A stretch of 44,504 nt of DNA from Phycisphaerae bacterium. Its GTDB lineage: Bacteria; Chloroflexota; Anaerolineae; 4572-78; J111. The notes under the pieces were generated by a model. That model saw only the letters and a program-made list of their open reading frames with translations, searched no databases and was not told where the DNA came from. Made by a program: the position numbers and the translations under genes. The stretch lies in contig JANQQF010000074.1 in the NCBI GenBank assembly GCA_028285035.1, positions 1-44,504 of the forward strand, read 5' to 3'. Shown here piece by piece: positions 1 through 8,215 of this stretch. Position 1 is the stretch's first letter; the number at the start of each line of letters is the position of its first letter.

Positions 1-250
1 ACATTGAGGGATTAAACGAATGAAAATCTTTGGTAAATCCTCAAATTCGCTGTAAAACCGGACCATCCGATCTCTGAACCTTATTGCGGAGCACATCTAC
101 TTTAAATATGGATTTTCACAAGCTTCGCGTACCCTCAAACTGATGAAAATTAGGAATCCGAAAGTGCACTTTCAGATTCCTAATTGAAAGCTATTTTCAT
201 TCAACTCCCCTTCTCGGGAAAGTAACAGAACAAAAATTATAAATTAGGAT
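1..250. other. Gene-free left edge
   Basis: I find no convincing coding region between the left edge and the ROK gene promoter. Reading frames are short and broken on both strands. The only clear structure is the 36-nt palindrome at 149-184. The remnant of an upstream gene cannot be excluded, because the window starts here. Confidence 0.5.
149..184. repeat. 36-nt near-perfect palindrome
   Basis: The arms ATTAGGAATC and GATTCCTAAT flank an inner GAAAGTGCACTTTC, and only one symmetric pair of positions mismatches. The centre is GTGCAC. There is no U-tract on either side, so a classical intrinsic terminator is not obvious. It could be a transcript-end hairpin for an upstream gene or a protein-binding site. 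Confidence 0.6.
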
Positions 251-279
251 TTGACAACAGTTCAAAATTAGTTTATCCT
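251..279 (+). promoter_or_regulatory. Sigma70-type promoter of the ROK regulator gene
   Basis: The -35 TTGACA (251-256) is followed by a 17-nt spacer and the -10 TATCCT (274-279). The predicted transcript start falls inside the palindrome at 280-314, which fits repression by operator occupancy. Confidence 0.7.
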
Positions 280-319
280 ACTCGTTAGTAAGTTAAATTA
301 ACTTACTAACGAGTTTTTT
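280..319 (+). promoter_or_regulatory. Perfect 17-bp inverted repeat with T-run: operator and/or attenuator hairpin
   Basis: The left arm ACTCGTTAGTAAGTTAA (280-296), one central A and the exact inverted right arm (298-314) are followed by TTTTTT (314-319) and then directly by the ATG at 321. Its position just after the -10 element suits a ROK autorepression operator. The stem plus U-run also has the form of an intrinsic terminator. No Shine-Dalgarno sequence is visible between the hairpin and the ATG. Confidence 0.75.
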
Positions 320-320
320 A

Positions 321-1499
321 ATGTTAATCCAAAAAGCGACCCGACAACATACAAAAACACATAACAAACAGCTTATCCTCAAAACGATTTACGATCACTC
401 TCCTATTAGCCGGGCGGATGTGGCGCGGCGGACAGGTTTAACACGGCCAACTGTGTCCAGCACGGTCTCTGAGTTGATCGAGGAAGGGTTGATTGCAGAA
501 GTCGGACACGGACCATCAGCTGGTGGCAAACGGCCTATCTTGCTTAGTTTGGTCGATGATGCGTTTCATATCATCGGCTTGGACTTAGCAAACAGTCAAT
601 TTCAAGGGGCCGTGATCAACTTACGCGGTGAGATTTGTTATCGAGCGAGCCTCCCGGCGCATAACCTGACAGAGCAAACGGCTCTGGATTTGGTTTACAC
701 AATGATCGATACGCTGATCGCAACGAGCGAGCGACCGCTGCTCGGCATTGGCATTGGAACGCCGGGGGTTATTGACTCAGCAAGTGGTATTGTTCAGCGG
801 GCGGTGAACTTGGGCTGGCAAGATCTGCCACTACGTGACTTACTTTCGACAAAGTACGATCTACCAGTCTATATTGCCAATGACAGTCACGTTGCGGCGC
901 AGGCTGAATATACGTTCGGTAATCATATCGGTGTTAATAATTTGATCGTGGTCAAAGTAGGGCGGGGGATTGGCGCAGGCATTATCTTAAATGGACAACT
1001 ATTTTATGGCGATGGATTTGGGGCAGGTGAGATTGGGCACGTTGTCGTTACTGATAATGGTGAGCTTTGTAGTTGTGGCAATCGAGGCTGTCTGGAAACG
1101 ATCTCCAGTAGTCGGGCGTTGATGAGCCAAGCCGAAGACATTGCCAAAACCAATCCAGCGTCGATGTTATCACCACACGACATCACAATGGATCAAATCG
1201 TACAGGCCCATAATCGCGGTGATACAACCTTACAGCCGATCATTGAAAATGCAGGCCGTTATCTGGGCGTGATGGTGGCTGGTTTAACTGGTACCTTAAA
1301 TATTCAACAGGTTTTTATCGCGGGCAGTGTATCTCGGTTTGGCGAAGATTTGTTGGTCCCCCTTAGAGAGCAGATGGAAAAACGAGTTCTCACCACCTTA
1401 GCTGAAAATACCCACGTTGAAATCGCTGCTTTGGGATCGGACATTGTACTTTTAGGGGCAGCGGCCTTACTACTCACCAAGGAATTGGGAGTTGTTTAA
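321..1499 (+). CDS. ROK-family transcriptional regulator (NagC-like)
   Basis: This 392-aa protein has an N-terminal winged helix-turn-helix (about residues 15-65, core SRADVARRTGLTRPTVSS) followed by a ROK sugar-kinase-like domain. The ROK zinc site is present: H240 in GEIGH, then C250, C252 and C257 in the CSCGNRGC motif. Asp188 of the NDS motif, equivalent to the kinase catalytic Asp, is kept. The phosphate-binding DxGxT motif is degenerate (DLANS at 88-92), so a regulator is more likely than an active kinase. It heads a cluster with GH3, NagA and a SIS deaminase, so GlcNAc or GlcNAc-6-phosphate is the inferred effector. A perfect palindrome overlapping its own promoter suggests autorepression. 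The family call is firm and the effector is inferred. Confidence 0.9.
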   Translation: MLIQKATRQHTKTHNKQLILKTIYDHSPISRADVARRTGLTRPTVSSTVSELIEEGLIAEVGHGPSAGGKRPILLSLVDDAFHIIGLDLANSQFQGAVINLRGEICYRASLPAHNLTEQTALDLVYTMIDTLIATSERPLLGIGIGTPGVIDSASGIVQRAVNLGWQDLPLRDLLSTKYDLPVYIANDSHVAAQAEYTFGNHIGVNNLIVVKVGRGIGAGIILNGQLFYGDGFGAGEIGHVVVTDNGELCSCGNRGCLETISSSRALMSQAEDIAKTNPASMLSPHDITMDQIVQAHNRGDTTLQPIIENAGRYLGVMVAGLTGTLNIQQVFIAGSVSRFGEDLLVPLREQMEKRVLTTLAENTHVEIAALGSDIVLLGAAALLLTKELGVV

Positions 1500-1681
1500 C
1501 AAAATGATCCAACTGGAAGCCAGGCGATTTATTTGGTTTGTTATAGATAGCCTGACAATATCACCTTTAGTTATCAATCAACACCTCCCTGAGTTTGCTC
1601 AACTTACCATAACCATCAATTAGCCTATCTCAATCACCTTCTTATTTAGGTAGGATGTAATTAGCCAAGTAGGGAGCTGAA

Positions 1682-2080
1682 ATGAAGCTCAGATTCGCAA
1701 ATCCAATCATATTCCCCAAAGACCTACACGTCTCAAAATGTTTTTATCGGGACGTGATGGGATTGCAGATCATCGAAGATAGTGAGCCGTTCATCTTGTT
1801 TGAAGGCAATTTTGGGATACACGGGTCACGCGAACTATTTTGGGCTAATGTTTTTGATAAACCAGTGAATGAAACGCCAAGCTGGCTATCCAGCAATGAT
1901 TTACTGCTTTATTTCCAAACAGAAACGATCAATCAAGTTTTTTCGAATATGAAAGATAAAGTGGATATAATTCACCCCATCAAACGGCAGGCCTGGGGAG
2001 AGCGAGTTTTCCGCTTCTATGATCCAGACAGGTATATTGTTGAAATAGGTGAAATTCATTACTCGATTGAAGAAAATTAA
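1682..2080 (+). CDS. VOC (glyoxalase/bleomycin-resistance) superfamily protein
   Basis: This 132-aa protein has one vicinal-oxygen-chelate module pair. It opens with KDLHVSKCFYRDVMGLQII, the typical first strand and helix of the fold, and closes with the FYDPDRYIVEIGE strand that usually carries the metal-ligand Glu. The start is supported by AGGGAG upstream of the ATG. Members include lyases, dioxygenases and binding proteins, and nothing here fixes the substrate. It sits between the ROK regulator and the amidase, in the same direction as the sugar cluster. It may be a passenger rather than part of the amino-sugar pathway. Confidence 0.8.
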   Translation: MKLRFANPIIFPKDLHVSKCFYRDVMGLQIIEDSEPFILFEGNFGIHGSRELFWANVFDKPVNETPSWLSSNDLLLYFQTETINQVFSNMKDKVDIIHPIKRQAWGERVFRFYDPDRYIVEIGEIHYSIEEN

Positions 2081-2116
2081 TGATTATCATAGGTCCTCAA
2101 ATGAAAGGGAAGGAGA

Positions 2117-3079
2117 ATGCTCAAAGCAGCGACCGTACAGTTCCAACATCATCCAGGCGACAAATCTTATAACCTGAAACGAATCCAGGATTTTTGCCAA
2201 CAGGCGGCCAGGAATAATGTAAATATCTTGTCATTTCCTGAGATGTGTATTACTGGGTATTGGCACGTAAGACATCTGAGTAGGACTGAGATCGAAAACT
2301 TAGCCGAATCTGTCCCAAATGGCCCGTCAAGCCAAATGCTTCTGACACTATCGAGGAAGTATCAAATGGTGATTGGGGCAGGTCTCATTGAGCAAGGCGA
2401 AGACGGCAATCTTTACAACACCTACGTCGTAAGTTTACCAGATGGACGGATAGAGAAGCATCGTAAACTTCACTGTTTTATTAGTAAACATATGGCAAGT
2501 GGTCATGAGTTTACGGTTATTGATACGCCTTTTGACGTAAAGCTGGGAGTTCTGATTTGTTGGGATAATAACCTCATTGAAAATGCGAGGATTACGGCTT
2601 TAAAGGGGGCAGAGGTTCTTTTGGCTCCACATCAGACAGGCGGAACCCAGTCACGAAGCCCTTTGGCTATGGGCAAAATTGCTCCCGAATTGTGGCACAA
2701 CCGTAAAGAAGCCCCCGAAGCGATTGAGGCCGAATTCAAGGGGGACAAAGGTCGAGGCTGGTTATTACGTTGGCTACCCGCTCGAGCGCATGACAACGGT
2801 CTGTTCATTCTGTTTAGCAATGGAGTCGGGTTAGATGATGATGAGGTTCGTACCGGAAACGCCATGATTATTGACTGCTATGGGCGTATATTAAACGAAA
2901 CGTGGCAAGCGGAGGATATGATGATTGTGGCAGACCTTGACTTGAGCTTACTCCCCCTGTGTACAGGGCGTCGTTGGTTAAGGGGTCGTCGTCCTGATCT
3001 TTATCATACTTTAACAGAAACTAGGGGAAGTGAGTTAGCGCCTCGTTTAGCACGATTCTCTGAGGAACCAACAAGATAA
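2117..3079 (+). CDS. Carbon-nitrogen hydrolase (nitrilase superfamily amidase)
   Basis: This 320-aa protein has the full nitrilase-superfamily triad: Glu42 in FPEMCITGY, Lys117 in EKHRKLHCF and Cys148 in LGVLICWDNN. It is slightly longer than the usual 260-300 residues. These enzymes hydrolyse non-peptide C-N bonds of amides or N-carbamoyl compounds in the cytoplasm, and the closest style is the N-carbamoylputrescine or aliphatic amidase group. It begins 37 nt after the VOC gene, so the two are probably co-transcribed. No link to amino-sugar breakdown is evident beyond location. An amide-bond substrate released from cell-wall material is possible but speculative. Superfamily certain, substrate unknown. 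Confidence 0.88.
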   Translation: MLKAATVQFQHHPGDKSYNLKRIQDFCQQAARNNVNILSFPEMCITGYWHVRHLSRTEIENLAESVPNGPSSQMLLTLSRKYQMVIGAGLIEQGEDGNLYNTYVVSLPDGRIEKHRKLHCFISKHMASGHEFTVIDTPFDVKLGVLICWDNNLIENARITALKGAEVLLAPHQTGGTQSRSPLAMGKIAPELWHNRKEAPEAIEAEFKGDKGRGWLLRWLPARAHDNGLFILFSNGVGLDDDEVRTGNAMIIDCYGRILNETWQAEDMMIVADLDLSLLPLCTGRRWLRGRRPDLYHTLTETRGSELAPRLARFSEEPTR

Positions 3080-3168
3080 GTTCTGATTTTGCTTGAGGAT
3101 TGTCTTGTTTGGTGCATCGTTAATTCCACTTGCTATTTAGAATAGATGTAAATTTTTTTAAACTAATC

Positions 3169-3189
3169 TTTGTAAATTAATTTAACTAA
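3169..3189 (+). promoter_or_regulatory. Candidate second ROK-regulator site upstream of the importer
   Basis: TTTGTAAATTAATTTAACTAA is an imperfect 21-nt palindrome. Its outer and inner words resemble the operator at 280-314 (TTAGTAAGTTAA and its inverse). It lies about 90 nt before the binding-protein start. Similarity is by eye and the sequence is AT-rich, so this is only a candidate. Confidence 0.35.
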
Positions 3190-3279
3190 CAAAACACAAG
3201 GAGGTCATTATTGAAATCATTACAACCTATTTTATACGGCAATAACTTTTTATACGCTTTCTGCAAGGAGGATAGCAAA

Positions 3280-6066
3280 ATGAAAACAAGGAAGTTATGG
3301 TTCTTTTTAACGATTTTAATCGGATTAAGTCTAATTTTAGCCGCCTGTGGTTCAAATGAAGCCCCGCAGACTAACGAAACAAGCAATGACTCAGCCGTAG
3401 CTGAAGAAGCAACGCAAGAAGAAGTCGTTGAGGAAGAAGCTACGGAAGAGGAAGTTGAAGAAGTCGTCGAAGAAGAGGCAACAACTGAGGAAGCAGCCGA
3501 GGCAGAAGAGGCCAGTAGCGAGACAATGGACGCTGATGACGACTCATTCCTGGCCCAAGCTCGAGCCGGGACATTTGATGGGAGTGAGGTTACCATTTTT
3601 ACAGTCTGGGTTGAAGAAGAAGGGGCCAAATTTGAGCAAGCGATGACTGCCTTTGAAGAAGAAACAGGCATTTCCATCGTTCACGAAGGTTCAACCGAAT
3701 TTGAAACGCTCATTACGGCCCGCGTTGAGGGCGGCAGTGCCCCTGACGTGGCTATCTTCCCCCAACCAGCTTTGATGGCCAGTTTTGTTAAAGATGGGGC
3801 CATTGTTGACCTCGAAACATTTATGGATGTTGAGCAGCTTGAAGAAAATTACATCCAATCCTGGATTGATTTAGCCACTGTCGATGGCCAGCTTTCTGGT
3901 GTTTTCTATCGCGCCAGCACCAAGAGTTTGGTGTGGTATCCCGTTCCTCAATTTGAAGAAGCAGGTTATGAAATCCCCCAAACCTGGGATGAACTCATTG
4001 CGTTGAGCGACCAAATGGTGGCGGATGGCAACACGCCGTGGTGCATCAGCATCGAGCACGGCGGGGCCACAGGCTGGGTCGCTACCGATTGGGTTGAGGA
4101 CATTATGCTGCGCACATCAGGCCCAGATGTTTACGACCAGTGGATCAGCCACGACATACCCTTCAGCGACGACAGCGTGAAAGATGCCGTTGAGGTGATG
4201 GGCGATATTTGGTTCAATGATGAGTATGTTTATGGTGGCACAACAGCCATCCTAACCACCTGGGTCGGTGACACCCAAACGCCAATGTTTGATGAAGCCG
4301 GGCCTAGTTGCTGGATGCATCGCCAAGCAGGCTGGATTCCCGCCTTCTTCCCCGAAGGCAAAGCCGCAGGCACTGACAGTGCTTTCTTCTACTTGCCGCC
4401 GATTGATGAAGCCCAAGGCAAGCCTGTCCTCGGTGGCGGGGATGTCGTTTCGATGTTTAATGATCGCCCCGAAGTTCGTGCTTTTATGGAGTACATCGCC
4501 ACGCCAGAAGCAGCCAAAGGCTGGATTGAACAAGAAGGTTTTATCTCACCCAACAAGAGTGTTCCGCTGGATTGGTATCCTAATGAGATCGATCGGGCTC
4601 AAGCTGAAATCATGAAAAACGCGACCGTATTCCGTTTCGACGCCTCCGACTTGATGCCCGCCTCTGTTGGTACAGGTACCTTCTGGGAAGGCATGATCAA
4701 CTATGTCAGCGGGGACGACCTCGACACCGTTTTGCAAGAAATTGATGCAAGTTGGCCCACTGAAGGCACAGGTGTAGAGTCCTCTGGCGACATTGCCGAT
4801 GACAGTGAAGAGATAGCTGATGCCGAGACTGATACAGCCTATGAGCATCTGGCTCAGGCTCAAGCTGGTGATTTTGCCGGAAGCGAAGTGGAGGTCTTTA
4901 CCGTCTGGGTTGAAGAAGAGGGAGCTAAATTTGAGCAGGCGATGGCTGCCTTTGAAGAGGAAACAGGTATCTCAATCGTTCACGAAGGCTCAACCGAGTT
5001 TGAAACGCTAATCACTGCTCGGGTCGAGGGCGGGAATGCACCTGACGTAGCTATTTTCCCCCAACCGGCTTTGATGGCCAGTTTTGTTAAAGATGGGGCG
5101 ATTCTTGATCTGGAAAGCTTTATGAACACAGATCAGCTTCAAGAGGATTACATCCAATCATGGATCGATCTAGCCACAGTCGACGGTCAGTTATCTGGGG
5201 TTTTCTATCGGGCTAGCACCAAGAGTCTGGTTTGGTATCCGGTCCCTCAGTTTGAAGAAGCAGGCTATGAAGTTCCCCAAACTTGGGATGAACTCATCGC
5301 GCTGAGCGACCAAATGGTAGCGGATGGCAACACCCCCTGGTGTATCAGCATCGAGCACGGTGGGGCCACAGGTTGGGTCGCGACGGACTGGATGGAAGAC
5401 ATTATGCTGCGTACTGCTGGCCCTAACGTTTATGATCAATGGGTCAATCACGAAATCGGCTTTAGTGATGAGAGTGTAAAAAATGCGGCTGAAGTGATGG
5501 GTGATATTTGGTTCAACGAAGATTACGTTTACGGTGGTACAACGGCCATTCTGACCACCTGGGTCGGCGATACCCAAACGCCAATGTTCGACGAAGCAGG
5601 ACCAAGCTGCTGGATGCATCGCCAAGCAGGCTGGATTCCCGCCTTCTTCCCCGAAGGTAAAGTGGCTGGCACCGACAGTGCCTTCTTCTATCTGCCTCCC
5701 ATTGATGAAGCCCAAGGCAAACCTGTCTTGGGTGGTGGGGATGTCGCCTCGGCCTTTAATGACCGCCCCGAAGTCCGCGCCTTTATGGAGTATCTAGCTA
5801 CCGCCGAAGGCGCCAAAGGTTGGGTTGAACAAGAAGGCTTTATCTCACCTAATAAGAGTGTTCCTTTGGATTGGTATCCTAATGAGATTGATCGGGCTCA
5901 AGCAGAAATCATGAAAAATGCGACGGTCTTCCGGTTCGACGCCTCCGACTTGATGCCTGCTTCTGTCGGCACAGGTACCTTTTGGGAAGGGATGATCAAC
6001 TATGTCAGCGGGGATGATCTCGACACCGTTTTGCAAGAAATTGATGCAAGTTGGCCTACGGAATAA
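3280..6066 (+). CDS. Sugar ABC transporter substrate-binding lipoprotein with two tandem binding domains
   Basis: This 928-aa lipoprotein begins with a signal peptide and lipobox LAAC (residues about 8-22). A Glu-rich linker follows, then two complete family-1 type extracellular solute-binding domains of about 405 residues each, separated by a short acidic linker. The two domains align without a gap at a spacing of exactly 433 codons and are about nine-tenths identical, with the last 79 residues identical. I chose ATG 3280 because AAGGAGG precedes it and it begins the signal peptide. A TTG at 3211 also has AAGGAGG upstream but would add 23 residues before the signal. The normal family length is 400-450 aa, so the doubling is unusual. 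Two permease genes follow. The sugar is not readable from sequence; the neighbouring enzymes point to GlcNAc-containing ligands. Confidence 0.92.
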   Translation: MKTRKLWFFLTILIGLSLILAACGSNEAPQTNETSNDSAVAEEATQEEVVEEEATEEEVEEVVEEEATTEEAAEAEEASSETMDADDDSFLAQARAGTFDGSEVTIFTVWVEEEGAKFEQAMTAFEEETGISIVHEGSTEFETLITARVEGGSAPDVAIFPQPALMASFVKDGAIVDLETFMDVEQLEENYIQSWIDLATVDGQLSGVFYRASTKSLVWYPVPQFEEAGYEIPQTWDELIALSDQMVADGNTPWCISIEHGGATGWVATDWVEDIMLRTSGPDVYDQWISHDIPFSDDSVKDAVEVMGDIWFNDEYVYGGTTAILTTWVGDTQTPMFDEAGPSCWMHRQAGWIPAFFPEGKAAGTDSAFFYLPPIDEAQGKPVLGGGDVVSMFNDRPEVRAFMEYIATPEAAKGWIEQEGFISPNKSVPLDWYPNEIDRAQAEIMKNATVFRFDASDLMPASVGTGTFWEGMINYVSGDDLDTVLQEIDASWPTEGTGVESSGDIADDSEEIADAETDTAYEHLAQAQAGDFAGSEVEVFTVWVEEEGAKFEQAMAAFEEETGISIVHEGSTEFETLITARVEGGNAPDVAIFPQPALMASFVKDGAILDLESFMNTDQLQEDYIQSWIDLATVDGQLSGVFYRASTKSLVWYPVPQFEEAGYEVPQTWDELIALSDQMVADGNTPWCISIEHGGATGWVATDWMEDIMLRTAGPNVYDQWVNHEIGFSDESVKNAAEVMGDIWFNEDYVYGGTTAILTTWVGDTQTPMFDEAGPSCWMHRQAGWIPAFFPEGKVAGTDSAFFYLPPIDEAQGKPVLGGGDVASAFNDRPEVRAFMEYLATAEGAKGWVEQEGFISPNKSVPLDWYPNEIDRAQAEIMKNATVFRFDASDLMPASVGTGTFWEGMINYVSGDDLDTVLQEIDASWPTE
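3550..4764 (+). repeat. Binding-domain duplication, copy 1
   Basis: This is the first of two in-frame 405-codon units within the binding-protein gene, beginning at the LAQA motif and ending at ASWPTE. It aligns base for base with copy 2 at an offset of 1,299 nt with no indel. In the last 66 or so codons I count about twenty silent differences and no amino-acid change. Confidence 0.95.
4849..6063 (+). repeat. Binding-domain duplication, copy 2
   Basis: This is the second unit of the in-frame duplication, ending at the last sense codon of the gene. Amino-acid changes against copy 1 cluster in a few surface-looking stretches (for example EQLEENYIQ versus DQLQEDYIQ). The presumed ligand-cleft and hinge segments, such as WYPVPQFEEAGYE and HGGATGWVATDW, are kept. 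Confidence 0.95.
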
Positions 6067-6070
6067 ATAA

Positions 6071-6143
6071 AGATTAGAGACTAGAGATTGGGGATTAGAG
6101 CATTGGAGAGTGTACTCGCTTACACGATCTCCAATCTCTAATC
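6071..6143. repeat. Intergenic hairpin built from GATTAGAGATTGG-type words
   Basis: GATTAGAG-C-ATTGGAGA (6093-6109) pairs with TCTCCAATCTCTAATC (6128-6143), leaving one bulged C. The loop holds an inner GTGTA/TACAC stem. Further copies of the word AGATTAGAGA/CTAGAGATTGG precede it. It lies between the binding-protein stop and the first permease, where hairpins often keep binding-protein mRNA more abundant than permease mRNA. Confidence 0.7.
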
Positions 6144-6159
6144 TCCGAAGGATGACATA

Positions 6160-7305
6160 ATGATACATAAAGAGACAAAGTCCAATCATTTTAATTCCGA
6201 CAATTCGCTGCTTGAAGGGTGGGGGCGACTCCTGGTGTCTTTGGCCGTGGTTGTTATTACCTTCTTTATCTTCCGCTGGAGCATTGGCTTTATGAAGGAT
6301 GAAGAAGCGCCTAAATTAGCGGTGATGTTGGTAGCCTTGGCGGTAGGTGTTTTTGGTGTTTGGGGTGTTTTCTGGATCGGCAATGATTTGGTCTCTCGTC
6401 TCCCATCCGAGCGGCTCCGGGAACGGCTGCTGCCCTTCATTTTTGTCGGTCCAGCTTTGGCACTTTTATTCGTCTACTTGGTCTATCCCGCCCTCAACAC
6501 AATTGTTATCAGTCTGTATGATGCCCGCTCTGAAAACTTTATCGGCCTAGAAAATTACATTTTTGCCTTCACCACCTCCGGCATCCAAACCGCCTTTCGT
6601 AACAACATATTATGGATCGTTACAGTAACTGGCGTAAGTGTTGGGTTTGGCCTGATTATTGCCGTTCTGGTCGATAAAATTCGTCTTGAAGCGGTCGCCA
6701 AATCCTTTATTTTTCTCCCGATGGCTATCTCATTTGTAGGTGCCAGCGTGATCTGGCGTTTTGTTTATGCCTTTTCGCCTCCAGGCCGCGACCAGATTGG
6801 CATATTGAATGCCTTGGTCACCCTTTTTGATGGCGAGCCTATCGGCTGGCTCATTCAACGATCCCTAGACATCGGCCCTATCACCATCCCAGCCTTCAAC
6901 ACCTTCGCTCTGATTGCGATTATGATTTGGCTACAAACCGGATTCTGTATGGTGATTCTGTCTGCGGCTCTAAAAGGCATTCCCGGAGAAATTCTTGAAG
7001 CCGCCCGAATGGATGGAGCCACTGAATTACAACTCTTTTTTCAAATTATCGTGCCAATGATAAAAGGAACAATAATCACGGTCGGCACCACCGTTTTGAT
7101 CGCGGTCTTAAAAGTATTTGATGTTGTCTTCGTAATGACTAGCGGCAAGCACGAAACCGAGGTCCTCGCCAATCGAATGTACGCTGAAATGTTTCGTTTT
7201 CGAGATTTTGGGCACGGCAGTGCCTTGGCCGTTATTTTATTGGTCGCCGTCATCCCCATTATGGTTATCAACGTCCGTAACTTACGTCAACAAAGGAGTA
7301 TCTGA
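6160..7305 (+). CDS. Sugar ABC transporter permease, MalF/UgpA type
   Basis: This 381-aa integral membrane protein of the binding-protein-dependent permease family has about eight hydrophobic segments. The first two form an N-terminal extension (residues about 18-75) before the RLLPFIFVGPALALLFVYL segment that usually starts such proteins. The cytoplasmic EAA loop that docks the ATPase is clear: EAARMDGATELQLFFQIIVP near residue 285. The start follows AAGGATGA. Its stop overlaps the next start by one base, so the two permeases are translationally coupled. No ATPase gene is in the cluster; a shared MsmX/UgpC-type ATPase elsewhere is likely. Confidence 0.92.
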   Translation: MIHKETKSNHFNSDNSLLEGWGRLLVSLAVVVITFFIFRWSIGFMKDEEAPKLAVMLVALAVGVFGVWGVFWIGNDLVSRLPSERLRERLLPFIFVGPALALLFVYLVYPALNTIVISLYDARSENFIGLENYIFAFTTSGIQTAFRNNILWIVTVTGVSVGFGLIIAVLVDKIRLEAVAKSFIFLPMAISFVGASVIWRFVYAFSPPGRDQIGILNALVTLFDGEPIGWLIQRSLDIGPITIPAFNTFALIAIMIWLQTGFCMVILSAALKGIPGEILEAARMDGATELQLFFQIIVPMIKGTIITVGTTVLIAVLKVFDVVFVMTSGKHETEVLANRMYAEMFRFRDFGHGSALAVILLVAVIPIMVINVRNLRQQRSI

Positions 7306-8189
7306 TGAGCCTCTATCAACCTGGTTACAAAACAAGTCAGTTGCAGAAAAATTTACGCAAAGCACCGGTGGTGGTTGCTGTCGTACTCATCTGCTTTTTA
7401 TGGACCCTGCCCACTGCTGGGGTTTTTATCAGCTCCTTTCGTGAGCCAAACGCTATTCGCACCTCCGGTTGGTGGACCGTTCTAGCTCATCCTTTTGAAG
7501 TGACCCAATGGACTTTGGAAAATTACACCAACGTTGTCACCGCTGATGGGATGGGAGAAGCCTTTATCAACAGCCTGATCGTGACCATTCCAGCCACGGT
7601 TATTCCCATCACCATCGCCGCCTTTGCAGCCTATGCCTTTGCCTGGATGACCTTTCCTGGACGTGATTTTTTCTTTGCTTTGGTCGTCGGTTTATTGGTT
7701 GTTCCGCTGCATATGGCCTTGATCCCGATGCTAAGACTTTACACCAGCTTCGACCTAGGCGGCACATTTCTGGGTATTTGGCTAGCTCATACCGGCTTTG
7801 GTTTGCCCTTAGCCGTGTATCTCCTCTACAATTACATTTCCCAACTCCCCCGCGACCTGTTTGAGTCTGCCTTCATCGACGGCGCCTCCCACTTCACCGC
7901 CTTTACTCGATTAGTCATTCCGCTCTCTGTACCAGCAATTGCTTCTTTCGCCATTTTTCAATTTTTGTGGGTGTGGAATGATTTGCTCGTAGCCCTTGTC
8001 TTTTTAGGTACCGGGCCAGATGTGGCGGTGGTCACCTCCCGTCTCTCGGCCTTGGTCGGCTCTAAAGGGCAGGATTGGCACCTCCTGACTTCTGGTGCCT
8101 TTATCAGTATGATTATCCCGCTCATCGTTTTTTTCTCATTACAACGATACTTTGTACGGGGGTTGTTGGCTGGATCGGTCAAAGGGTAA
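7305..8189 (+). CDS. Sugar ABC transporter permease, MalG/UgpE type
   Basis: This 294-aa second permease has six predicted membrane helices. The EAA-type loop ESAFIDGASHFTAFTRLVIP is at about residue 185. The length is normal for the MalG family. It begins inside the stop of the MalF-type gene (TGATG) and has AAAGGAG upstream. With its partner it forms the heterodimeric channel for the tandem-domain binding lipoprotein. Substrate is inferred only from the neighbours. Confidence 0.92.
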   Translation: MSLYQPGYKTSQLQKNLRKAPVVVAVVLICFLWTLPTAGVFISSFREPNAIRTSGWWTVLAHPFEVTQWTLENYTNVVTADGMGEAFINSLIVTIPATVIPITIAAFAAYAFAWMTFPGRDFFFALVVGLLVVPLHMALIPMLRLYTSFDLGGTFLGIWLAHTGFGLPLAVYLLYNYISQLPRDLFESAFIDGASHFTAFTRLVIPLSVPAIASFAIFQFLWVWNDLLVALVFLGTGPDVAVVTSRLSALVGSKGQDWHLLTSGAFISMIIPLIVFFSLQRYFVRGLLAGSVKG

Positions 8190-8215
8190 AATTTAGTAAA
8201 TTGATGAGATGATCT

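Noticed and set aside
3186..3677. Minus-strand 163-codon frame rich in Ser, Ala and Val opposite the binding-protein N-terminus
   Set aside because: It is the antisense of the Glu-rich linker and lies wholly under a well-supported gene.
3550..6063. Duplicate binding domain considered as an assembly error
   Set aside because: The copies differ at many silent sites and several residues and have distinct linkers, which a misassembly of identical reads would not give.
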